NCBI RefSeq assembly: GCF_900103935.1 | Contig: NZ_FNIC01000007.1 | Coordinates: 1 to 64,000, forward strand | Direction: 5' to 3' | DNA from: Nocardioides szechwanensis | Lineage (GTDB): Bacteria > Actinomycetota > Actinomycetes > Propionibacteriales > Nocardioidaceae | Length of the DNA: 64,000 nucleotides | Shown here: positions 56,903 through 64,000 of the stretch, piece after piece | Layout: each line of letters begins with the position of its first letter | Numbering within the stretch: position 1 is the first letter of the stretch | The notes under the pieces: generated by a model | What the model saw: the letters and a program-made list of their open reading frames with translations, nothing else | Database searches by the model: none | Told to the model about the DNA's origin: nothing | Translations under genes and position numbers: made by a program

Positions 56903-57739
56903 ATGACCGTCTCACCCATGACCTCGCGCCGACCGCGTCTTCTCGACGGCGATCGCGGGCTCACCAGGGCACAGCGCAGCGAGCGCACCGCGGCGCTGCT
57001 CGCCGCTGCCACTGCCACCGCCGACACCGCCGAGGCCCGCACGATCCTCGACGAGGTGATCGTGATCAACCGTGGTGTCGCCGAGTCGGTCGCCTCCCGC
57101 TACTACGACCGCGGCGTCGACCGCGAGGACCTGCGCCAGGTCGCCTACGAGGGCCTGACCAAGGCCGTACGCCGCTTCGACCCGGCCACCCGCAACGACC
57201 TGCTGACGTTCGCCGTACCGACCATCCGCGGCGAGCTGCTGCGCTATTTCCGCGACCGCGGCTGGACGGTGCGGCCCCCGCGCCGCATCCAGGAGCTCCA
57301 GTGGCGCGTCAACCAGGCGATCGAGACCCTCGAGGGTGAGCTCGGTCGCACCCCCGCCACGGCCGAGATCGTCGAGCGGCTGGGCATCACGGAGGACGAG
57401 TACCGCGAGGCGTGCGAGGCCTTCGGCTCGTTCCAGCCGGCCTCACTCGACCAGCCGGTCGCCTCGGACTCCGCGACCAGCATCGGCGACCTGCTGCCGG
57501 GCACAGATGGTGAGGTGTCGGCCAGCGAGGCCAGGCTGACCCTGGCCCCCGTCGTCAGCCGCCTGTCGGAGCGCGACCGACGTGTGCTGCACCTGCGCTT
57601 CTTCGACGACCTCACCCAGGAGGAGATCGGCCAGGACCTGGGAGTGACCCAGATGCAGGTCTCGCGCCTGCTCACCCGGGTCCTCGCCACCTTGCGAAGC
57701 GAGATCGGCGAGGACGACGAGCTGCAGGCAAGCGCCTGA
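56903..57739 (+). CDS. SigB/SigF-type RNA polymerase sigma factor
   Basis: A 278-residue sigma-70 family group 3 factor. Region 2 spans about 60-130 (DREDLRQVAYEGLTKAVRRF), region 3 about 130-200 and region 4 about 215-270 (LHLRFFDDLTQEEIGQDLGV). I chose the ATG at 56903 with AAGGAG upstream. Such factors drive general stress responses. No anti-sigma gene is adjacent. Confidence 0.9.
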   Translation: MTVSPMTSRRPRLLDGDRGLTRAQRSERTAALLAAATATADTAEARTILDEVIVINRGVAESVASRYYDRGVDREDLRQVAYEGLTKAVRRFDPATRNDLLTFAVPTIRGELLRYFRDRGWTVRPPRRIQELQWRVNQAIETLEGELGRTPATAEIVERLGITEDEYREACEAFGSFQPASLDQPVASDSATSIGDLLPGTDGEVSASEARLTLAPVVSRLSERDRRVLHLRFFDDLTQEEIGQDLGVTQMQVSRLLTRVLATLRSEIGEDDELQASA

Positions 57740-57785
57740 GCGGATCCGGGTGCATGGCACCCACCGACCTGGGCACCGGCGGGGC

Positions 57786-58394
57786 ATGTCCAACCTGACC
57801 GCGCTCGTCCTGTCCTGCACGCTCAAGCCATCGCCCGCCGAGTCCAGCTCCGTCCTCCTCGGGACCCAGGTGCTCGACGCGCTCGGGTCCCACGGCGTGA
57901 CCGGGGAGGTCGTCCGCGTGGTCGACCACCGGGTCCGTTTCGGCGTCAGCACCGACGAGGGCGACGGGGACGAGTGGCCGGCGCTGCGGCAGAAGATGCT
58001 GAACGCCGACATCCTGGTGATCGCCACCCCGATCTGGATGGGGCAGCCCGCGTCGGTCTGCAAGATGGTCCTGGAGCGGCTCGACGCCGAGCTCAGCGAG
58101 ACCGACGCCGAGAGCCGGATGCTCACCTTCGGCAAGGTCGCCATCGTCGCCGTCGTGGGCAACGAGGACGGCGCGCACCACACCGTGGCCGAGGTGCTCC
58201 AGGCGCTCAACGACACCGGGTTCAGCATCCCGGCCGCCGCCGGGACCTACTGGGTCGGCGAGGCCATGCAGAGCACCGACTACCAGGACCTCGACCCCAG
58301 CCCCGAGAAGACCGTGGGCACCACGCAGACCGCCGCAGCCAACGCCGTACACCTGGCTAGGTTACTCAAGAACGAGGAGTACCCCCCGTCATGA
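57786..58394 (+). CDS. NADPH-dependent FMN reductase-like flavoprotein
   Basis: A 202-residue flavodoxin-like fold protein. LVLSCTLKPSPAES is the phosphate loop and ATPIWMGQPASVCKMVLER the second flavin loop. It would supply reduced flavin. It is the first of four genes in an overlapping operon (ATGA with the next). It starts 46 nt after the sigma factor gene, which may share its transcript. Confidence 0.87.
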   Translation: MSNLTALVLSCTLKPSPAESSSVLLGTQVLDALGSHGVTGEVVRVVDHRVRFGVSTDEGDGDEWPALRQKMLNADILVIATPIWMGQPASVCKMVLERLDAELSETDAESRMLTFGKVAIVAVVGNEDGAHHTVAEVLQALNDTGFSIPAAAGTYWVGEAMQSTDYQDLDPSPEKTVGTTQTAAANAVHLARLLKNEEYPPS

Positions 58395-59347
58395 AGATCG
58401 GCTACTTCCTGTCCTCCGAGGAGTACACACCCGCCGAGCTGGTCGAGCAGGCGGTCCTCGCCGAGCGCGCCGGTTTCGAGGCGCTCTGGATCAGCGACCA
58501 CTTCCACCCGTGGAACGACGAGCAAGGTCAGAGCCCGTTCGTGTGGAGCGTGATCGGCGCCCTCTCACAGGCCTGCACGCTGCCGGTCACCACGGCGGTG
58601 ACGTGCCCGACGGTGCGCATCCACCCGGCCGTGATCGCGCAGGCCGCCGCAACCGCGGCCGTGCAGCTCGAGGGTCGGTTCACGCTCGGGGTCGGCACCG
58701 GTGAGGCTCTCAACGAGCACGTCCTCGGTGACGTCTGGCCGTCGTACGACGTGCGCATGGAGATGCTCGAGGAGGCCGTCGCCCTGATTCGCCGCCTCTG
58801 GGAGGGCGACTTCGTCACTTCCCGTGGACGGCACTACGAGGTCAGCAACGCGCGCATCTACACGCGCCCCGACAGCCCGCCGCCGATCTACGTCAGCGGC
58901 TTCGGTCCCAAGGCGGTCGACGACCTGTCCCGCTTCGCCGACGGATTCATGTCCACGTCGCCGGACGCCGAGATGGTGAGCAAGTTCAAGGAGGCCACCG
59001 GCGGCAAGCCCGCCCAGGCCGGCTGCAAGGTGGCATGGGCGGCGACCGAGGACGAGGGCATCGACCAGGCCCACCGGCTCTGGGCCACCGCCGGGCTGCC
59101 CGCCGAGCTGGCGCAGGTGCTGCCGTCGGTGCGGCACTTCGAGCAGGCCTCGACCCTGGTCACCCGTGAGGCGACGGCCGAGAGCGTGGTGGCCGGCCCC
59201 GACATCGCCAAGCACCTGCAGCAGCTCCACGACTACCGCGACGCCGGCTTCGACGAGGTCTACGTCGCAAACATGGGCCCCCACTTCCGCGAGATGATCG
59301 AGGCCTATGGTCGCGATGTCCTCCCGACCCTGAGGAGCAACGCATGA
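58391..59347 (+). CDS. F420-dependent LLM-class oxidoreductase (G6PDH-like group)
   Basis: A 318-residue barrel protein. ISDHFHPWNDEQGQSPFVW carries the catalytic His of F420-dependent glucose-6-phosphate dehydrogenase relatives, and GVGTGEALNEHVLG the Glu. It should use coenzyme F420. Coupled by 4-nt overlaps to the flavin reductase and the SRPBCC genes. The substrate is open. Confidence 0.88.
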   Translation: MKIGYFLSSEEYTPAELVEQAVLAERAGFEALWISDHFHPWNDEQGQSPFVWSVIGALSQACTLPVTTAVTCPTVRIHPAVIAQAAATAAVQLEGRFTLGVGTGEALNEHVLGDVWPSYDVRMEMLEEAVALIRRLWEGDFVTSRGRHYEVSNARIYTRPDSPPPIYVSGFGPKAVDDLSRFADGFMSTSPDAEMVSKFKEATGGKPAQAGCKVAWAATEDEGIDQAHRLWATAGLPAELAQVLPSVRHFEQASTLVTREATAESVVAGPDIAKHLQQLHDYRDAGFDEVYVANMGPHFREMIEAYGRDVLPTLRSNA

Positions 59348-59775
59348 GCACCAACGAACGAGTGATGAAGGCGACCCCGGAGAAGGTCTGGGAGATCCTC
59401 AGCGACGGCTGGCTCTACCCGCTGTGGGTCGTGGGCGCGTCCCGCATGCGCGACGTCGACGAGACCTGGCCCGAGGTGGGCGCCCAGCTGCACCACTCCG
59501 TGGGTTCCTGGCCGGCCCTCATCGACGACAGCACCGAGGTGCTCGAGTGCCGGCCGCTGCGGATGCTGAAGCTGCAGGCCCGGGCCTGGCCGACCGGCGA
59601 GGCGACGGTCGTCCTGCACCTGGAGCCCGTGGGGGCCGAGACCCGGATCGTGATGGAGGAGAACGCCACCTCCGGGCCGGCCGCCCTGCTCCCCAAGCCG
59701 CTGCAAGACCCCATGCTCAAGTGGCGCAACGTCGAGGCGCTGCGCCGCCTCGCCTACCTGTGCGAGCGCCGGTAG
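59344..59775 (+). CDS. SRPBCC/polyketide cyclase-like protein
   Basis: A 143-residue START-like domain protein (MSTNERVMKATPEKVWEILS at the start and a C-terminal helix after LPKPLQDPMLKWRN). The fold makes a cavity for a hydrophobic ligand. In the operon it could bind the substrate of the neighbouring redox enzymes (inference). Confidence 0.82.
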   Translation: MSTNERVMKATPEKVWEILSDGWLYPLWVVGASRMRDVDETWPEVGAQLHHSVGSWPALIDDSTEVLECRPLRMLKLQARAWPTGEATVVLHLEPVGAETRIVMEENATSGPAALLPKPLQDPMLKWRNVEALRRLAYLCERR

Positions 59776-59777
59776 TA

Positions 59778-61373
59778 GTGAGGTACGACGCGGTCGTCGT
59801 CGGAGCCGGACCCAACGGTCTGGCGTCGGCCAACAAACTGGCCGACGCCGGCTGGTCGGTGCTGCTCCTGGAGGCGCAGACCGAGGTGGGCGGCGCCGTA
59901 CGAAGCGACCGCGAGCTCGACCCGGAGTTCGTGCACGACACGTTCAGCGCGTTCTACCCGCTGGCCGCCTCCTCGCGCGGGCTGGCGGCGTTCGGGCTGG
60001 AGGAGCACGGCCTCGCGTGGCGGCACGCGCCGGCGGTGCTCGGCCACCCGCTGCCCGACGGCCGGTGGGCGCTGCTGCACCGCGACCGCCAGGTGACCGC
60101 CCGGCTTATGGACGAGCAGCACCCCGGCGACGGTGACGCCTGGCTCGACCTCTGCGCTGTCTGGGACCGGATCGGGGACCCGCTCGTCTCGGCCCTGGTC
60201 TCGCCGTTCCCCCCGGTGCGGCCCGGGCTCTCCCTGCTGACGCGGCTGCGCGGAGCCGGCGGCCTCGACCTCGTGAAGACGCTGCTCACGCCGGCCATGG
60301 AGCTGGGACGCCGTGGCTTCGGCGGCGAGTCCGCCGGCCTGCTGGTCGCGGGCAACGCCGGCCACGCGGACCTGCCGCTCGACGCCCCCGGCTCCGGGGT
60401 GTTCGGGCTGCTGCTGACGATGCTTGGCCAGACCGTGGGCTTCCCGGTGCCCGAGGGCGGCGCCGGCCGGCTGAGCCAGGCGCTGGCGCGGCGGCTGGAG
60501 TCGCTCGGTGGCGAGATCCTCTGCGACTCGGAGGTCGCGCACGTCGTCGTCGAGCACGGTCGCGCAGTGGGCGTCATCACGACCGACGGCCGGCGCTACG
60601 ACGCCGGGCGGGCCGTGGTCGCCGACGTCAGCGCCACCCGCCTGTTCGGCGGGCTCGTCGACGCCGCCCACCTGCCGGCCCGGGTGAACCGCGGGATGCG
60701 CGACTTCCAGCTCGACCCGGGCACGGTCAAGGTCGACTGGGCCCTCGACGGCACCCTCCCGTGGGCCTCCCCGCCGGCCCACGCCCCGGGCACGTTCCAC
60801 GTCGCCGACTCGGTCTCCGAGATGACTGAGGCCCTCGGGCAGGTGGCGGCCGGCGTCATCCCCGCCCGCCCTTTCCTGCTGGCCGGTCAGATGACCACCT
60901 CCGACCCCACCCGCTCCCCCGCCGGCACCGAGTCCCTGTGGGCCTACACCCACGTCCCGCAGCCCGATCGCACGGTGCGCGACGCCGGTGAGGGCGGCGT
61001 ACGCGGCGTCTGGGACGCCTCGGACTGCGAGCGCTTCGCCGACCGGATGCAGGCCCGCATCGAGCGGCTCGCCCCCGGCTTCGGCTCCCGGGTCCGCGCA
61101 CGCCGGGTGCTCGGGCCCCGCGAGCTCGAGGCCCGCAACGCCAACCTCGTCGGTGGCGCCATCAACGGCGGCACCGCCCAGCTCCACCAGCAGCTCTTCC
61201 TGCGCCCGGTCCCCGGTCTCCTGGGGCGTCCCGAGACCGGCGTACCCGGTCTCTACCTGGGCTCCGCCTCCGCCCACCCCGGCGGTGGCGTCCACGGCGC
61301 CCCTGGCCTCAACGCCGCCCGCGCCGCCCTCCTCCACCACCGGCTCGGGCGTCTCAACCCCCGTCGTCGTTGA
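59778..61373 (+). CDS. Phytoene-desaturase-like FAD oxidoreductase
   Basis: A 531-residue FAD protein. VVGAGPNGLASANKLADAGW is the dinucleotide motif and LEAQTEVGGAVRS its continuation. The C-terminal signature GLYLGSASAHPGGGVHG places it with CrtI-like carotenoid or retinol oxidoreductases (CrtI/RetSat group). GTG start 2 nt after the previous stop. The stop codon lies within a half-copy of the TTGACCCGCCCGAAA repeat. Confidence 0.87.
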   Translation: MRYDAVVVGAGPNGLASANKLADAGWSVLLLEAQTEVGGAVRSDRELDPEFVHDTFSAFYPLAASSRGLAAFGLEEHGLAWRHAPAVLGHPLPDGRWALLHRDRQVTARLMDEQHPGDGDAWLDLCAVWDRIGDPLVSALVSPFPPVRPGLSLLTRLRGAGGLDLVKTLLTPAMELGRRGFGGESAGLLVAGNAGHADLPLDAPGSGVFGLLLTMLGQTVGFPVPEGGAGRLSQALARRLESLGGEILCDSEVAHVVVEHGRAVGVITTDGRRYDAGRAVVADVSATRLFGGLVDAAHLPARVNRGMRDFQLDPGTVKVDWALDGTLPWASPPAHAPGTFHVADSVSEMTEALGQVAAGVIPARPFLLAGQMTTSDPTRSPAGTESLWAYTHVPQPDRTVRDAGEGGVRGVWDASDCERFADRMQARIERLAPGFGSRVRARRVLGPRELEARNANLVGGAINGGTAQLHQQLFLRPVPGLLGRPETGVPGLYLGSASAHPGGGVHGAPGLNAARAALLHHRLGRLNPRRR

Positions 61374-61434
61374 CCCGCCCGAAACTGACCGCGCTCCTTG
61401 TTGACCCGCCCGAAAGTTTCGGGCGGGTCAACGT
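61369..61434. repeat. Palindromic repeat, copy 1, with an upstream half-copy
   Basis: GTTGACCCGCCCGAAA (61400-61415), a G and its exact complement (61417-61432) form a 33-nt palindrome with 16-bp arms. A half-copy of the same arm lies at 61369-61384 and includes the stop codon of the previous gene. The same unit occurs at 62971-63007. Confidence 0.9.
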
Positions 61435-61482
61435 GAGATCTGGATAACCGCATCATTTGTGAGGGCACGGGGACCGGGGGGC

Positions 61483-62967
61483 ATGGCACTCGTCTCCCTC
61501 TGGCAGGACCGGCACCTGCGCACCTTGGTCGAGCAGCAGCCCGTGGAGGGTCACGCCGACGTCGTGGTCGTCGGGGCCGGGATCACCGGCCTGACCACCG
61601 GGCTGCTCCTGGCCCGAGCCGGCAAGTCGGTCACCGTCCTCGAGGCGGAGTACGTCGGTCACGGCACCACCGGCCGCAGCACCGCGAAGGTCAGCCTGTT
61701 GCAGGGCACCCAGCTCTCCCAGGTCGCCAAGCGGCACTCGACCGACCTGGTGCGCGACTACGTCGACGCCAACACCGAGGCGCAGGCCTGGGTCGCGCGG
61801 TTCTGCGACGACCACGGGGTCGACGTCCAACGCCGCCCGGCGTACACCTATGCCCACAGCAAGCACGGCCGCACCTCCGTCCAGCGTGAGCTCGCCCTCG
61901 CCCAGCAGGCCGGCCTCGGCGCCGTCTGGCTCGACGAGCTCGACCTCCCCTACCCCACGGCCGGCGGGGTCCGGCTGGACGACCAGCTCCAGCTCGACCC
62001 GATCGAGCTGCTCGAGGCGCTGGCGCAGCAGGCGCGCGACCACGGCGCCGACATCGTCGAGGGCGCCCGGGTCGTCAAGGTGCGCTCGGACGACTGGGTC
62101 ACGGTCGAGACCGAGGCCGGCACGGTCACCGCGGACCGGCTCGTCGTCGCGACCAACATGCCCATCCTCGACCGGGGCGCGTTCTTCGCCCGGGCGCACC
62201 CCGCGCGTTCCTACGGGATGGCCTTCCGCACCGCGACCCAGGCGGTCGACGGCATGTACCTCTCCGCCGACGCCCCGTCCCGCTCGCTGCGCGACGCCCC
62301 CGCGAGCGACGGCCACCTGCTGCTGGTCGGCGGCGCCGGCCACACCACCGGACGAGGTGCCCCGGAGTCCACGCGGCTCGACGAGCTGCGCCAGTGGACC
62401 CACGAGCACTTCCCCGGCGCCACCGAGACCCACGCGTGGTCGGCGCAGGACTACGTGCCCATCCACGCACTGCCCTATGCCGGGCCGCTGGTGCCGGGTC
62501 ACGACGAGATCCTGGTCGCGGGCGGCTACTCCAAGTGGGGCATGACCAACGGCGTCGCCGCTGCGCTCGCCCTGAGCGGGCAGATCCTCGGCGGCCACCA
62601 GGAGTGGGCGCGCGTGATGCGGACCTGGAGCCGGCACGAGCTGCGCGGCGTACTGGATGGGCTCCGCATCAACGGCGAGGTCGGCTTCGAGATGACCCGC
62701 AGCTGGGTGCGCCCGCTACGGCCGGCGAGCGGTACGCCCGAGGAGGGCAGCGGCCGCGTGCGCTTCGACCACGTGGGCGCCCCCACCGCCGAGTCCACCC
62801 AGGGCGGCCGGACGACCCAGGTCTCAGGCGTCTGCACGCACCTGGGTGGCATCGTCCGCTTCAACGACGCCGAGCGCAGCTGGGACTGCCCGCTGCACGG
62901 CTCCCGCTTCGGCTCCGACGGCGAGGTCCTCGAGGGCCCCGCGGTCTGCGGCCTCCGCAAGCGCTGA
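61483..62967 (+). CDS. FAD oxidoreductase with C-terminal Rieske [2Fe-2S] domain
   Basis: A 494-residue DAO-type FAD protein. VVVVGAGITGLTTGLLLARAG is the FAD motif near residue 27, and GGYSKWGMTNGVAAAL the C-terminal FAD contact. The Rieske domain has C451-x-H453 and C469-x2-H472. Proteins of this layout pass electrons between flavin and a [2Fe-2S] cluster within one chain. The gene stands alone between two copies of one palindrome. Confidence 0.9.
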   Translation: MALVSLWQDRHLRTLVEQQPVEGHADVVVVGAGITGLTTGLLLARAGKSVTVLEAEYVGHGTTGRSTAKVSLLQGTQLSQVAKRHSTDLVRDYVDANTEAQAWVARFCDDHGVDVQRRPAYTYAHSKHGRTSVQRELALAQQAGLGAVWLDELDLPYPTAGGVRLDDQLQLDPIELLEALAQQARDHGADIVEGARVVKVRSDDWVTVETEAGTVTADRLVVATNMPILDRGAFFARAHPARSYGMAFRTATQAVDGMYLSADAPSRSLRDAPASDGHLLLVGGAGHTTGRGAPESTRLDELRQWTHEHFPGATETHAWSAQDYVPIHALPYAGPLVPGHDEILVAGGYSKWGMTNGVAAALALSGQILGGHQEWARVMRTWSRHELRGVLDGLRINGEVGFEMTRSWVRPLRPASGTPEEGSGRVRFDHVGAPTAESTQGGRTTQVSGVCTHLGGIVRFNDAERSWDCPLHGSRFGSDGEVLEGPAVCGLRKR

Positions 62968-62970
62968 CAC

Positions 62971-63007
62971 ACGTTGACCCGCCCGAAAGTTTCGGGCGGG
63001 TCAACGT
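62971..63007. repeat. Palindromic repeat, copy 2 (bidirectional terminator-like)
   Basis: ACGTTGACCCGCCCGAAA, a single G, and the exact complement form a perfect 37-nt palindrome with 18-bp arms. It sits 3 nt after one stop codon and 4 nt before the stop of the convergent gene, a position for a two-way terminator. There is no T-run on either side. Confidence 0.9.
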
Positions 63008-63011
63008 CAGA

Positions 63012-63464
63012 TCAGTAGTCCGAGTCGGGGACGACGTGCATGGCTGCCTCCTCCGCAGAGGCGCCCGCGCCGTCGATGCCGACGTCGTTGCCGATGAGGT
63101 CCTTCTCGGAGTCCTCACCGGTGCCCTCGTCGGGGTCGACGAGACGTCCGGCGCGCACGTCGCCGACCTCACCGTCGTCGAGGAACTCATCGGCCTCGCT
63201 CGGGCCGTCGTCGACTCCTGAGGCACGCTCGGCGTAGGGGTCCGGCTCGGGCTCCTCCTGGCGAATCCGCTGCTCGAGGCTCTCCCCCGTCGCCTCTTCG
63301 TACGGCGTGTTCCCGAAGCCCTGCCCCGCCGAGTAGTGCTCGGGCGGGGAGTAGCCGCGGTCCAGGATGTCGGCCACGTCGTCGCCACTCAACGAGTCTC
63401 CCGGCTGGAGCTGGTCCTCGTCGTCGACGCTGTAGTCCCCGTAGCTCTCGGTTTCGCTGCTCAT
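63012..63464 (-). CDS. DUF5709 family acidic protein
   Basis: A 150-residue, very acidic and mostly disordered protein. DILDRGYSPPEHYSAGQGFGNTP is the family marker I recall from other actinobacteria, where function is unknown. No signal or membrane segment. The ATG overlaps the leuA stop by 4 nt. Confidence 0.8.
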   Translation of the reverse strand: MSSETESYGDYSVDDEDQLQPGDSLSGDDVADILDRGYSPPEHYSAGQGFGNTPYEEATGESLEQRIRQEEPEPDPYAERASGVDDGPSEADEFLDDGEVGDVRAGRLVDPDEGTGEDSEKDLIGNDVGIDGAGASAEEAAMHVVPDSDY

Positions 63465-64000
63465 GCCTCGACGCTACTCCTCGCGCCACGGTTGACGGCG
63501 CTGACCACGGCCTTCAGCGAGGCGGTGACGATGTTGGCGTCCAGCCCCACGCCCCACAGGATCTCGTCGCCGACCGCGCACTCGACGTACGCCGCCGCGA
63601 TGGCGTCGCCGCCCGACGAGAGCGCGTGCTCGTGGTAGTCGAGGACGCGGACGTCGAAGCTGCCGCCGTGGCCGTCGCGGGGAAGCTCGTTGATCGCGTT
63701 GACGAACGCGGCGATCGGCCCGTTGCCGGCGCCCTCGAGCGTGCGCACCTGGCCGTCGACGTAGACGTTGACGGTGAGCGCGTCCTTCTCGCCGGCCGCC
63801 GAGCTGGTGTGCACGGAGTTGAGCCGCAGCGGCACCTCGCGGGTGAGGTACTCCGAGGAGAAGACCTCCCAGATCTCCTCCGGCGAGACCTCGCCACCCT
63901 CGGCGTCGGTGCGCTGCTGGATGACGCGGCTGAACTCGATCTGCGCGCGGCGCGGCAGGTCGAGCTTGTGCTCGGCCTTGAGGATGTAGGCCACGCCACC
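63461..64000 (-). CDS. leuA: 2-isopropylmalate synthase, C-terminal part
   Basis: The visible 179 residues run from GGVAYILKAEHKLDLPRR to the end. They cover the late catalytic or linker region and the C-terminal LeuA regulatory domain (NVYVDGQVRTLEGAGNGPIAAFVNAIN, then GGDAIAAAYVECAVG), where leucine binds. The long-type actinobacterial LeuA ends this way. The start lies beyond the right edge of the window. Confidence 0.9.
   Translation of the reverse strand, partial: GGVAYILKAEHKLDLPRRAQIEFSRVIQQRTDAEGGEVSPEEIWEVFSSEYLTREVPLRLNSVHTSSAAGEKDALTVNVYVDGQVRTLEGAGNGPIAAFVNAINELPRDGHGGSFDVRVLDYHEHALSSGGDAIAAAYVECAVGDEILWGVGLDANIVTASLKAVVSAVNRGARSSVEA

Overview
This is a GC-rich chromosomal window from an actinobacterium. 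The best fit is a propionibacterial or nocardioform relative such as Nocardioides. The support is the actinobacterial 5' end of 16S rRNA at the left edge, heavy use of GTG starts with 4-nt stop/start overlaps, F420-type enzymes, an IdeR-like box, a Zur box, and a complete propionibacterial-type transcarboxylase operon. Genus is an inference; no search was run.

Layout. Bases 1-594 hold the 5' end of a 16S gene on the minus strand with its leader and promoter. Bases 595-9963 carry an FMN oxidase, tyrS, a Ser/Thr kinase overlapping a large hybrid histidine kinase, a LuxR-type regulator, a secreted hydrolase-fold protein without its catalytic residues, and a membrane protein. Bases 10049-13798 are the transcarboxylase operon (5S, 12S, a small extra subunit, 1.3S biotin carrier). 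Bases 13907-18791 are housekeeping and accessory singletons, including an ECF sigma factor paired with a membrane protein.

Bases 18818-25427 are a 6.6-kb integrated element bounded by a perfect 46-bp repeat of the 3' part of a CAU-anticodon tRNA gene. A tyrosine integrase lies beside the intact tRNA. The element carries a hairpin-dense non-coding block, a small secreted Met/His protein with SPGH repeats, an internally deleted IS3 remnant, a train of tiny overlapping genes, a frameshifted IS256-type element, and a divergent control region with a 9-bp palindromic operator. It has no visible replication or transfer gene, so it looks degraded.

Bases 25534-31727 are an iron(III) ABC transport operon behind a candidate IdeR/DtxR box. 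It ends in a translationally coupled adenylation/carrier/acyltransferase fusion. Bases 31711-36143 hold an LCP cell-wall ligase, a PIG-L deacetylase and a phage-tail-like beta-helix protein. Bases 36196-48035 are mostly housekeeping: tRNA-Asn, dnaG, dgt, a GlgC-like enzyme, a secreted peptidase-like protein, dus, lipoproteins and glyS. Bases 48097-51202 form a zinc uptake operon with its own Fur-family repressor gene, behind a Zur palindrome that abuts a leaderless start.

Bases 51230-64000 hold a sensor kinase, uppS, recO, a CDGSH plus heme-oxygenase-fold pair, a SigB/SigF-type sigma factor, a four-gene flavin/F420 operon, a FAD-Rieske protein flanked by copies of one palindrome, and the C-terminal part of leuA running off the right edge.
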